The position numbers and the translations under genes were made by a program. From a virus, in IMG/VR virus record IMGVR_UViG_3300027917_000010, positions 1-41,939 of that record: a DNA stretch of 41,939 bases; one strand, 5' to 3'. The notes below the pieces were generated by a model. It saw only the letters and a program-made list of their open reading frames with translations. It ran no database searches and was not told the DNA's origin. This document shows, piece by piece, positions 1 through 6,514 of this stretch. Position 1 is the first letter of the stretch, and every line of letters starts with the position of its first letter.

Positions 1-99
1 CGGAGCACGGTCACCCTTCAACCCCCCGTCAATCTTCGGTTTGTTTGCGAGCGAGTGAAGTGACACGGTACTCGTTGGTCCTTTGAGCAGCGGACCCTC
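1..99. repeat. Terminal direct repeat, left copy (contig overlap)
   Basis: Bases 1-99 are identical to bases 41841-41939, the last 99 bases of the window. A coding frame runs through the repeat and continues at 41840 without interruption. The simplest reading is therefore that one circular or circularly permuted molecule was linearised and the overlap is an assembly artefact. A genuine short terminal redundancy is possible but less likely, because the repeat lies inside a gene. Confidence 0.95.
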
Positions 100-207
100 A
101 ACCCCACCTTCAACGTCGTAGAAGCCCTCGTCTGCGAGCTTCCGATACCATTCGCGCTGGAGCTTACGCAGTTCCTTCGACTTATACCAAGGTTTCTTGT
201 CGCTCAT
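1..207 (-). CDS. Helix-turn-helix protein, N-terminal part (gene crosses the contig joint)
   Basis: The ATG at 207 opens a frame of exactly 69 codons that reaches base 1 on a codon boundary. On the circle it continues at 41840 and stops at 41562, giving 161 residues. The first part (MSDKKPWYKSKELRKLQREW...) is basic and probably helical. The DNA-binding motif is in the other part. The start is supported by an AGAGG-type ribosome site and by overlap (TGATG) with an 11-codon frame just upstream. The gene follows the polymerase gene in the leftward unit. A linear annotation would miss this start and would begin the protein at an internal GTG (41906). No family name is assigned. Confidence 0.85.
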   Translation of the reverse strand, partial: MSDKKPWYKSKELRKLQREWYRKLADEGFYDVEGGVEGPLLKGPTSTVSLHSLANKPKIDGGLKGDRAP

Positions 208-244
208 CACTTGACCTCTTCGTATCCGTTCTTGTTTCGCATAG

Positions 245-2224
245 CTACTTGACGGCAGCCCAGTTGTATCCGATTTTCGGCTCCGCGAGGATCGGGACCT
301 TCAAGCCCAGCGCCGGTCCCGCCGACTCCAGCGACTCCTTCAGGAGCGCAGCGCACGCATCGGCCTTGGGGTCGGGGCACTGCACCATGACTTCATCGTG
401 CACCGTCGTCACGATCTGGTAGTCCGGTCGCATGTGGTGACGGAAGTAGTTCATTCCTAGAAGCAGCAAGTCCCTCGCACCACCCTGTATTAGATAGTTG
501 ACGACAAGTCGCTCGCCATTTGACCGGACAGAATACACTTCGCCATTCGGCTTCGGCTTTCGCCCGTAGATCTTGCACCGCTCGTAGTACTTCTTCGCGA
601 CCTTGGCGTACTCCTCGGGCATGTGCGCTCGCATGTACTCGGGGTTCAGCTCCGGGATGTACCGCAGCCTTCCCGCCAGCGTCCGTACAAACGGGACAGT
701 CGCGCTGGAGTCGTCCGCCTCCTGGATGATCTTCTGTCGCCACCGCTCTACCTCCGGGTACTCCGCGTGGAGCGCTGCGATCTTGTCCTTCGCCTCGCTC
801 TCGCTGCAGCCTAGCACGTCGTTCGCCAGCTTCGCTGGTGCGCCACCGTAGAGCAGGAAGCCAAAGTTGACGGTCTTGCCCTTGTCACGGGTGATGCCCA
901 TCGCGTCCGCCGTCCGTTGGTGCAGGTCGCCCCCGTTCAGGAAGGCGTCGAGCAGCGTGCCGCCGCAGTACTCCGCGAAGTAGCGCAGCTCCACCTGCGA
1001 GTAGTCGGCGCTGACGAAGACGCAGCCATCGTCGGGAATGTACGCCTCGCGTACGAGCTTCGCGTACTGCCCACGCGCCGGCTGGTTCTGGATGTTAGGG
1101 TTGCTGCTGCTGAGGCGCCCGGTGCGGGTGCCAAAGTGCCACAGATCCGGGTGGAGCCTTCCGTCTCGCCACTGGCGGGCCTCCTCGACCAGCTCATCGG
1201 AGTACGTCGACACGATCTTGGCGACCTCCTGGTAGTCCAGCCGGAGCTGGGCCAGGCGCTTTCCGTCCCCCTTCGCGTTCTTGACGTTGTACTCCATGAC
1301 CTTCCCCTCGGTCGAGAAGGCTCCGCCCTTGGTTCTCCCCTTCGGTGTCCATGTCCCCTCAACGAAAAACTCTTGAAGCTGCTTGGCGCTGCTGATCTTG
1401 ATCCCCGGTGCGAGCGCTTCCCACTCGGAAAGGATGCGAGCCTGCTCGAACCCCGCCTCGACGCCAAGCGTGCGCAGCTTCCCGTAGTTGATCCGCATGC
1501 CTTGTCGCTTCATGTCAGCGAGCGTATGCGTGAACGTGCACTCCTCGATGAACCAGTCCCACAGTCCCGCCTCTTCGAGCTTGGGCTTGAAGTGCTCGCC
1601 CAGGTCGAGCGTGTTGCGGCTGTCCCAGCCCGCGTAAAACTTCACCGCGTCGCCGGTCTTCGCATAGATCAGCGGGTCGTAGTGCGGGACCTTGCGGTCG
1701 AACAGCTCCGCGACGATCCCCTTCAGGTCGATACCCTTGTGTCGCGCGAGCACGAGCCACGCGGCGATCATGCTGCACAACAGGCCGTCCAGCGTGTAGC
1801 CGTCCATCGCCAGCGCGATGATGTCGATCTTCGCGTGGTGCGCCCACGCCCGGTGCTCCGCCGCCGCTTCCGCAAGCACCCCCATGATCTCGTCAAGGTG
1901 CGTGAAGCTAATGTTGTTCCCCTTGTGACGAACGGGAATGTAGTAGTTGTACTCCCCGAACGAAACGGAAACACCCAGCAGCGCGGAGTGCGACACGTTG
2001 GCGAAGTCAGTACCTCGAAGCGAGGCACCAGCAAACTCTGTGTCGATCCCGATGTTCCCATCGTGGGAACGTAGCCGCTTGAGGAAGGTGGCGACGCGCG
2101 CCGGCGTGTTGACCGTCGACACCTTCAGCTTGGAGTACTCGTCCTTCTCCTCCTTCTTTTTCTTCTTTGATTTCGCAGGCTTAGGAGGGCTCTCGCGTAC
2201 CGGGCGTCGCTCGATGATCTTCAT
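245..2224 (-). CDS. Family A DNA polymerase with 3'-5' exonuclease (T7-class)
   Basis: 659 residues from the ATG at 2224, which overlaps the stop of the upstream gene (ATGA). A longer frame to 2344 exists, but it would run back into that gene. The exonuclease domain comes first: D61-T-E63 (Exo I), D134 (Exo II, HHAKID) and Y197/D201 (Exo III). The polymerase domain follows with motif A DYSQVELR at 407-414, motif B at R446/K450/F454 with YG at 459-460, and motif C VHDE at 608-611. There is no 5'-nuclease domain, as in T7 polymerase. It should be the replicative polymerase, working with the helicase encoded at 5659-6513. A Lys-rich stretch (19-27) precedes the exonuclease. In the O helix (motif B) there appears to be one extra residue between NFG and YG compared with T7 and Taq. 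Confidence 0.97.
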   Translation of the reverse strand: MKIIERRPVRESPPKPAKSKKKKKEEKDEYSKLKVSTVNTPARVATFLKRLRSHDGNIGIDTEFAGASLRGTDFANVSHSALLGVSVSFGEYNYYIPVRHKGNNISFTHLDEIMGVLAEAAAEHRAWAHHAKIDIIALAMDGYTLDGLLCSMIAAWLVLARHKGIDLKGIVAELFDRKVPHYDPLIYAKTGDAVKFYAGWDSRNTLDLGEHFKPKLEEAGLWDWFIEECTFTHTLADMKRQGMRINYGKLRTLGVEAGFEQARILSEWEALAPGIKISSAKQLQEFFVEGTWTPKGRTKGGAFSTEGKVMEYNVKNAKGDGKRLAQLRLDYQEVAKIVSTYSDELVEEARQWRDGRLHPDLWHFGTRTGRLSSSNPNIQNQPARGQYAKLVREAYIPDDGCVFVSADYSQVELRYFAEYCGGTLLDAFLNGGDLHQRTADAMGITRDKGKTVNFGFLLYGGAPAKLANDVLGCSESEAKDKIAALHAEYPEVERWRQKIIQEADDSSATVPFVRTLAGRLRYIPELNPEYMRAHMPEEYAKVAKKYYERCKIYGRKPKPNGEVYSVRSNGERLVVNYLIQGGARDLLLLGMNYFRHHMRPDYQIVTTVHDEVMVQCPDPKADACAALLKESLESAGPALGLKVPILAEPKIGYNWAAVK

Positions 2225-2712
2225 CGATCCATCATCAACTGGGCGCAGACCATAGAGCAGAAGTGTCTCGCGCCGTCGTCCATAACCGCGATGATGGGGG
2301 AGTCGGCGCTGGTGATAACCATGCGGCACGCGGGGTTCGCACACGTGCTGATCGCTTCTCGGGGGTCGTAGTTATAGTAGAAAGCCTTGATACTCTGGGC
2401 TGCGCTGTCGTCCCCGGCGATGCGCTCCGGGCTCGGCTGCACGTACACGGCGGTGTCGACCTCCTCCCAGTTCAGGCGGGAAAGCTCCGCGGCGGCGGCC
2501 CGCTGCTTCTCCTCTATCTCGTTGATGACACGGTTGAGATACCACGCCGCCTTGCGCAGGTCTTCGAGCTTCTTGCCCTTGTACTCGCAGCGGCACACGT
2601 ACTTCAACACGTTAGCCAAACGGAAATCACTTTTCGCATAGGTCTCGATCACGTCAATGACCTCGATCCCGTTTCGGTTATAATGACGTGGGCTGTTTAC
2701 TGGGTCGCTCAT
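2221..2712 (-). CDS. DUF3310 (SaV-like) domain protein with C-terminal zinc-binding segment
   Basis: 163 residues. The N-terminal 70 residues (SPRHYNRNGIEVIDVIE, then ...LANVLKYVCR...KKLEDLRKAAWYLNR) match the DUF3310 family, which is common in phages and often labelled nucleotide kinase without proof. The C-terminal 45 residues carry CANPAC and HFCSMVC, a four-Cys arrangement resembling a treble-clef or FCS-type zinc finger. I have not seen this segment as a standard part of the family. The gene sits directly upstream of, and overlaps by 4 nt, the DNA polymerase gene, so a role in replication or nucleotide metabolism is likely but inferred. It is preceded by a strong AAGGAG site and by the structured element at 2728-2834. 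Confidence 0.8.
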   Translation of the reverse strand: MSDPVNSPRHYNRNGIEVIDVIETYAKSDFRLANVLKYVCRCEYKGKKLEDLRKAAWYLNRVINEIEEKQRAAAAELSRLNWEEVDTAVYVQPSPERIAGDDSAAQSIKAFYYNYDPREAISTCANPACRMVITSADSPIIAVMDDGARHFCSMVCAQLMMDR

Positions 2713-2727
2713 TTTCTTCTCCTTTGT

Positions 2728-2834
2728 GGACGTGGGGAGACTTGCACTCCCCTGCTGGCGGCAAATGCTTCCGCCGATGGCTGGCCCAACGTCCCGTCTA
2801 TGTTCACGGGTATTACCCGAAGCAGGCCATAGAC
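2728..2834 (-). ncRNA. Multi-hairpin, tRNA-like structured element in a 135-bp gene gap
   Basis: Complementary segments in the gap fold without overlap. Closing stem: GGACGT (2728-2733) with ACGTCC (2789-2794). Inside it: GGGGAG (2734-2739) with CTCCCC (2747-2752), 7-nt loop; and GGCGG (2757-2761) with CCGCC (2771-2775), 9-nt loop. Beside it: GTCTATG (2796-2802) with CATAGAC (2828-2834), enclosing CGGGT/ACCCG (2807-2819). Read on the minus strand, the closing stem, the middle hairpin and the 6-bp hairpin with loop TGCAAGT sit where acceptor, anticodon and T arms would be. The span is about 68 nt, there is no D arm, and the anticodon loop has 9 nt and lacks the usual T33. It is therefore not a normal tRNA. 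It could be a decayed tRNA, a processing signal or a leader of the DUF3310/polymerase genes. Confidence 0.45.
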
Positions 2835-2847
2835 AGCCCCATAGCCC

Positions 2848-3150
2848 CTATCCCTTCGCCTTCGGGCTGCGATCCATCGCGTGCCAGAAGGTTGCGTTGA
2901 TGAACGACTCGCTCACGTCCACAAGGATCTCCTCACCGTTCGGTGCGAGGAACTTGCAGGCGACGAGCTTCGCTCGCTCGGGGTAGCCCTCTTCCGTCTC
3001 GTTGCCGGTGTCGACTTCGAGGAGGAGGCTGGCGCTCCCGGGGTAGTCCTCATCACCGAGGATAACCCCAAAGTTGTCGTAGGTGTAGCCGTCTTCACCC
3101 TTAGTGGCGAGGCTGATTGACGCATATCGAGTCTTCTTTTTATTGCTCAT
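2848..3150 (-). CDS. Hypothetical acidic protein of the recombination cluster
   Basis: 100 residues, starting at an ATG that overlaps the stop of the Rad52-type gene (TAATG), so it is translationally coupled. The protein is acidic, probably mainly beta-stranded (RYASISLATKG, YDNFGVILG, ASLLLEV), with FLAPNGEEILVDVSESF near the end and a basic tail. I do not recognise it. Its position between an annealing protein and the polymerase would suit a single-strand-binding or accessory role, but no OB-fold signature is clear enough to say so. Compare it structurally with phage SSBs before using that idea. Confidence 0.75.
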   Translation of the reverse strand: MSNKKKTRYASISLATKGEDGYTYDNFGVILGDEDYPGSASLLLEVDTGNETEEGYPERAKLVACKFLAPNGEEILVDVSESFINATFWHAMDRSPKAKG

Positions 3151-3770
3151 TAGAATTTCTCCGGGGCTTTGAACCCACTCTTCTTTGCCTCAGCGGGGGC
3201 CTTAGTGCTTCCCGCTTTCTTTGCCTTGGGCTCGGGCCGAGTCGTGCTCGGTGTCACGGCGGCATTGTCTTCGCCCGCCTTAAGTGGGTACAGGCTCAAT
3301 CCCAATACCTGCCCCAGGCTTGACGCGGCTCGCTTGAGCGCGTCTGTCACAGCTTCCGCCGCGGCGAAGTCGATGACCTCGTTGGCGCGACCGTCGCTTA
3401 CGTCCTCGAACTTTCCAGTTGGCTTCCGGTTCTCCCAGATTTCTTTCCGAAGGACACCATGGCCCACTGCAAGCCCGTCCCGGGTGACCGTGCGCTCAGC
3501 CACATAAATCGTCAGGCGAACATGTGCAAACCACCGCGCCGCCCCGTCGTTGAAGCTCGGGTTGATGGGGTAGTTATCGATCACTTCATAACTCCAGCCC
3601 AGCGGGCCGAACAGCTCGTTGAGGGTTTGCTTCACGTATCGTCCGGTAACGTACGACAGGCCCTTGCGTTCGCTCACGTATTGCGGAGCTACTGGCGTTC
3701 GCAGGATCTCGACGAGAGTCTGCCCCTGCGCTTGTTGTTCCTCTTTTTGAGGCTTCTCTTTTTCACTCAT
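3150..3770 (-). CDS. Rad52-family single-strand annealing protein
   Basis: 206 residues, ATG preceded by GAGGAAC. The core contains the typical Rad52/22 features: GLSYVTGRYVKQTLNELFG followed by GWSYEV (residues about 37-62), VRLTIYV plus GVLRKE in the sheet region, and EAVTDALKRAASSLG near 138-152. After about residue 165 comes a low-complexity basic tail (PKAKKAGSTKAPAEAKK) of the kind found in phage annealing proteins. It would anneal complementary single strands made by the exonuclease at 3783-4544, which is the next gene upstream. The pair forms a two-component recombination system functionally like lambda Red. This assignment comes from motif reading, not from a profile search. Confidence 0.85.
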   Translation of the reverse strand: MSEKEKPQKEEQQAQGQTLVEILRTPVAPQYVSERKGLSYVTGRYVKQTLNELFGPLGWSYEVIDNYPINPSFNDGAARWFAHVRLTIYVAERTVTRDGLAVGHGVLRKEIWENRKPTGKFEDVSDGRANEVIDFAAAEAVTDALKRAASSLGQVLGLSLYPLKAGEDNAAVTPSTTRPEPKAKKAGSTKAPAEAKKSGFKAPEKF

Positions 3771-3782
3771 GCGTTCCTCACT

Positions 3783-4544
3783 TTAACCTGGTCCGCCGGC
3801 AGCGGCAAGCGCCTCGGCAAACTTTTCATTCTCTTCGTCGAGCACCTTATCCCAAGCTGGATCGCGCTCGATCACATAGGCCCTGAAGTCCCACACCTGC
3901 CGCCACTTCTGCTTCGGGTGGCGCATGATCGTTTCCGCCATGATAATCCCATAGTCAAGCTCCAACACTGCGAGTTGCGTCTTCACCTGGTCCACGTAAT
4001 ATTCCGGTACCATCTCCTGAAACTTCGAGCTGGTGCTCTTCTTGACCTCGGTGATGAACAGCCCACCGTTGTCGTCGATGTAGCTGCGGAGGTACGGAAA
4101 GAGGGTGCGGTCCTGGCTGAACTCCGCGTGGACCTCCGGCTCTTCGAGGCTCGGGTCGTGCCAGGCGTCAGCGTCCCACGGTGCACCGAACCCATCGATG
4201 CTCGCGGCGATGAAGTCCCAGCGATCGTTGACGTACAGCCCGTTGTCGGGCTTGACCAGGCAGCCCACGGCGTACCCAAACTTCTCTTGGATATTCTGCT
4301 CATCGAACGAGCCATGCGCCATCGAGGTGACAGAGTAGTCGTCGAACTCCTTCTCGGCGCCCAGCTTCCCTTCGATGATAGTGTACTTGTTGTTATCCTC
4401 ACTGTACCAAGACGGCACGTCTATCTCGCGCCACCCAAAGACCTCCGACGAGGTGAGGAACGAGCGCCGGGTTTCTTTCCAGTGATCGAAGTTGGCCTTC
4501 GCGTCAGCGATCTTTCGGACACGATCGGGTAACTGTAGCATCAT
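3783..4544 (-). CDS. YqaJ/lambda-exonuclease-type recombinase nuclease
   Basis: 253 residues; the ATG overlaps the upstream stop (ATGA). Motifs of the YqaJ/lambda exonuclease fold appear in order: RRSFLTSSEV near 26-35, E87 in the helix before FGYAVG, D117 in ASIDG, and the catalytic E166-V-K168 in GLFITEVKKS. EYYVDQVKTQLAVLEL then follows, with the conserved Gln at about 187-190. It should resect double-stranded ends 5' to 3' and deliver single strands to the Rad52-type protein encoded next. An acidic insertion (about 125-160) separates D117 from the E-x-K motif and is longer than in minimal members. Confidence in the fold is high; polarity and role are inferred from the family. Confidence 0.88.
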   Translation of the reverse strand: MMLQLPDRVRKIADAKANFDHWKETRRSFLTSSEVFGWREIDVPSWYSEDNNKYTIIEGKLGAEKEFDDYSVTSMAHGSFDEQNIQEKFGYAVGCLVKPDNGLYVNDRWDFIAASIDGFGAPWDADAWHDPSLEEPEVHAEFSQDRTLFPYLRSYIDDNGGLFITEVKKSTSSKFQEMVPEYYVDQVKTQLAVLELDYGIIMAETIMRHPKQKWRQVWDFRAYVIERDPAWDKVLDEENEKFAEALAAAGGPG

Positions 4545-4762
4545 AGCTTCGCACTGATGTTCACGTATCCCTCAAGCGTGACCACTTCACCTGACTCCAG
4601 GACAAGCCCTGTTACGCGGTCGAAGCCGCCATCAGACCCCCCCTTGGGGACGCCGAGAAGTAGCATGCCGTTTCCCGGGAAAGAGGTTTCCGTCTTGATT
4701 ACCGCGCCGATGTATTCCTTCGTTCCATCTGGACGGGATAGTTTGATGTTGCCAATTTTCAT
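4541..4762 (-). CDS. Hypothetical small protein, first gene of the leftward unit
   Basis: 73 residues from the ATG at 4762. A GTG at 4825 would give 94 residues, but the AAGAAG before that GTG lies only one base from it, so neither start is well supported. The protein is short and beta-rich (MKIGNIKLSRP, YIGAVIKTETSF, GMLLLGVPKGG, GEVVTLEGYVNISAKL). I do not recognise it. It overlaps the YqaJ gene by 4 nt, so the two are coupled, and it is the first gene leftward from the divergent promoter region. A role in early takeover or recombination is possible only by position. Confidence 0.6.
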   Translation of the reverse strand: MKIGNIKLSRPDGTKEYIGAVIKTETSFPGNGMLLLGVPKGGSDGGFDRVTGLVLESGEVVTLEGYVNISAKL

Positions 4763-4834
4763 ACTGTCTGCATCATGACAGGCCGGGACAGGAGGCGCAA
4801 GAACTTTCTCAACTTTCCCTGGCACGCTTCTTGC

Positions 4835-4893
4835 TATTCTTGTGTATTATTCGCTCGGGAAAATGTGGGACAGTTGGCTTATTATTCTTGTGT
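4835..4893. repeat. 11-bp direct repeat in the divergent promoter region
   Basis: TATTCTTGTGT occurs at 4835-4845 and again at 4883-4893, 48 bp apart in the same orientation, inside the roughly 110-175 bp gap between the leftward and rightward units. Both copies are flanked by AT-rich sequence (TATTAT, TTTTTT). This could be a paired operator or part of the leftward promoter, for which I found no convincing -35/-10 pair. Confidence 0.5.
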
Positions 4894-4900
4894 TTTTTAC

Positions 4901-4930
4901 TTGACAGAGGTTCCTTGTTCGGATTAGAAT
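4901..4930 (+). promoter_or_regulatory. Sigma70-like promoter of the rightward unit
   Basis: A perfect -35 TTGACA (4901-4906) is followed after 18 bp by TAGAAT (4925-4930), one mismatch from TATAAT. Transcription should start at about 4937, which is the A of the first ATG. No ribosome-binding site precedes that ATG. The first rightward message may therefore be leaderless. Confidence 0.75.
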
Positions 4931-4936
4931 GTCGTC

Positions 4937-5164
4937 ATGCGCAGAGAACGGACTGACGCCGCACCGCATGAGTGTACTGAGTGCAAAGAGCCAGCCTATG
5001 TCCCGTTCAGCGGACCAGCGCGCTGCACCAACTGGCACTGTTCCCGCTTCGATCAGAAGATCTGGGAAGAGCATGTGCTGGCGTTGCCCGACCCAGGCGA
5101 TCCCCTCGACATTGACGAGGACGCAACGACTGAGCCGGGCTACTGCTTTCGTAAGATTTTCTGA
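4937..5164 (+). CDS. Small zinc-ribbon protein
   Basis: 75 residues. Four cysteines, C13-x2-C16 and C30-x4-C35 (HECTEC and RCTNWHC), form a probable zinc ribbon; the rest is acidic (DPGDPLDIDEDATTEP). It is the first gene behind the promoter at 4901-4930 and lacks a Shine-Dalgarno sequence. An ATG at 4929 lies inside the -10 box and in another frame, so 4937 is preferred. Its stop overlaps the next start (TGATG). A first-expressed, tiny zinc protein could be a host-takeover factor, but nothing in the sequence proves that. Confidence 0.75.
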   Translation: MRRERTDAAPHECTECKEPAYVPFSGPARCTNWHCSRFDQKIWEEHVLALPDPGDPLDIDEDATTEPGYCFRKIF

Positions 5165-5346
5165 TGTGGGAGTTCGTCGGGTACTATCTGAGCAGCGGAA
5201 AGGAATGTATGTTCAAAATTGGAACCTTTTCTTCCTACAAGGCCGGGGCAGCGCACGCGAACAGTTGGATGCGCAACGAGCCGCGCGCGGTTCGGTGGGA
5301 AGTAGAAGTTATGCACGAGCCGCTTGGGGAGGATGATGGCGAATGA
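5164..5346 (+). CDS. Hypothetical 60-residue protein
   Basis: It starts at an ATG overlapping the previous stop. The protein is aromatic-rich and has two predicted strands plus a helix (WEFVGYYLSSGKECMFKIGTF, SSYKAGAAHANSWMRNE), ending in an acidic tail. I do not recognise it. Tight coupling on both sides (the next gene starts at 5336, inside this one) indicates that it is a genuine member of the rightward operon. Confidence 0.65.
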   Translation: MWEFVGYYLSSGKECMFKIGTFSSYKAGAAHANSWMRNEPRAVRWEVEVMHEPLGEDDGE

Positions 5347-5662
5347 AAGAGAAATCAAAATGGGGATCAAGCCTGAGAACCCTGGAGCTGTATGCAGCGC
5401 TACCGGTCGCGCTTGTAAGTGTAACGGCGGGCGTTGCCGCTTTGGTGGTGAATCGCGCCTGGACAAGGTTTCAGTCCCGGTTGTACGCCACCTACGAAGT
5501 GCCAAAATCATGCTTGAAGCCGCGCTCGAACACATTGACCTCGCTCTCGGGGCAGACCACCTACTCATCCGAAAGTACCCAGCACCAGAAGTGCGGGAGA
5601 CACGTCGGAAAATAGTGGCGGCAATCGCGATGATAGAAGAAATCGGTGGGGAGTTGAAGTGA
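5336..5662 (+). CDS. Hypothetical protein with Cys-rich N-terminus
   Basis: 108 residues from the ATG at 5336. An adjacent ATG at 5333 and a TTG at 5324 are in frame, but GGGGAGG (5326-5332) lies just upstream of the ATGs. The N-terminal third contains four cysteines (AVCSATGRACKCNGGRC), possibly metal-binding. The C-terminal two thirds are helical (HLRSAKIMLEAALEHIDLALG, RRKIVAAIAMIEEIGGEL). It ends with a GTGA overlap onto the helicase gene. Position suggests a helicase partner or loader, but that is inference only; no known loader motif is visible. Confidence 0.65.
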   Translation: MANEREIKMGIKPENPGAVCSATGRACKCNGGRCRFGGESRLDKVSVPVVRHLRSAKIMLEAALEHIDLALGADHLLIRKYPAPEVRETRRKIVAAIAMIEEIGGELK

Positions 5663-6513
5663 GACTACACTCAACATCGGAGACTATTCATGAAGCTATC
5701 GACACGTTCAGGCTCGACTCTCTCGAGCCTCCTAATCTGGTGCCTTTGGGAATCCCTCCTCTTGACAACGAGATCGGTGGCCTGGGTCCTGGGGCGCTCG
5801 GAGTACTTGCGGCACCTACCGGAGCGGGAAAGAGCAGCGCCATGTTGTCTGCCATGCTTTCGTCGAAGGTCAAGGTGGGAGCTATTTCGGCTGAGGATGG
5901 CCCGGACGTTGTCGGCACCCGACTACTCTCGGCTATCACTGGGATCGACAGCTTGCGATTACGGCGTAAGGACCTCACGAAAAAAGACCTGAAGACTATC
6001 GCAGAAGCAGCCAAGGCGTCCACTCTGGACCACATGCATTTCGCATATCCTATCGGTGGGCGCATCGGGTTGGTCGAAGAAGCTATCGCGGAAATGGGGG
6101 AGCGCGGCTGTCGTCTCGTGTGGTGCGACTACCTCCAGTGTTTCAGCGTCCCCGGCCACAAGGAGCGGCGCGGAGAGATCAACGAGCTGCTGAGTCGTAT
6201 TCACCAAGCGGGTGCGGACGCGGGATGCGCCATCATGTTAATCAGCCAGTTTCGTCGGGTGGGCGAAGACCTCAAGACCGGGAAGCCACGGCCCCTCGGG
6301 ATCCACCACCTGAAGGAGTCGGGTGACATAGAGAATAAGGCGCGCATCATCGTCATCGCTCAGAAGCAGCCGGCGCCTGATGGTGTTCGCGTGAGGTTCA
6401 AGCTGGCGAAGTGTACATACGGGGGCGAGTATGTGAAGTACGATATGCTCCGAGATAATAGTGGTACGTTGAGACACGTCCACTATTATAAGCCGGAGGA
6501 GAATTGGGGGTAA
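5659..6513 (+). CDS. DnaB-type replicative helicase domain (RecA-like ATPase)
   Basis: 284 residues, starting at a GTG that overlaps the previous stop (GTGA), with GGTGGGGAG upstream. Walker A is APTGAGKSS (K58, S59). E79 in AISAED matches the catalytic Glu of DnaB. Walker B is LVWCDYLQ (D157). LISQFRR (Q197) and RPLGIHHLKESGDIENKA (about 211-228) match DnaB motifs 3 and 4. Only the C-terminal ATPase domain is present; there is no DnaB N-terminal domain and no primase domain, unlike T7 gp4. It should unwind the fork ahead of the family A polymerase. A RadA/KaiC-like ATPase is the alternative, but the LKESGDIE motif favours DnaB. Confidence 0.88.
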   Translation: MRLHSTSETIHEAIDTFRLDSLEPPNLVPLGIPPLDNEIGGLGPGALGVLAAPTGAGKSSAMLSAMLSSKVKVGAISAEDGPDVVGTRLLSAITGIDSLRLRRKDLTKKDLKTIAEAAKASTLDHMHFAYPIGGRIGLVEEAIAEMGERGCRLVWCDYLQCFSVPGHKERRGEINELLSRIHQAGADAGCAIMLISQFRRVGEDLKTGKPRPLGIHHLKESGDIENKARIIVIAQKQPAPDGVRVRFKLAKCTYGGEYVKYDMLRDNSGTLRHVHYYKPEENWG

Positions 6514-6514
6514 C

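Noticed and set aside
917-2074. Long rightward frame opposite the polymerase gene
   Set aside because: Antisense shadow of a GC-rich gene; composition (Arg/Val/Leu-rich, no motif) and lack of ribosome site do not support it.
2728-2794. Ordinary tRNA gene
   Set aside because: No D arm, 9-nt anticodon loop without T33 and no CCA; reported only as a tRNA-like element.
3459-4532. Long rightward frame opposite the Rad52/YqaJ genes
   Set aside because: Antisense shadow of two well-supported genes with catalytic motifs.
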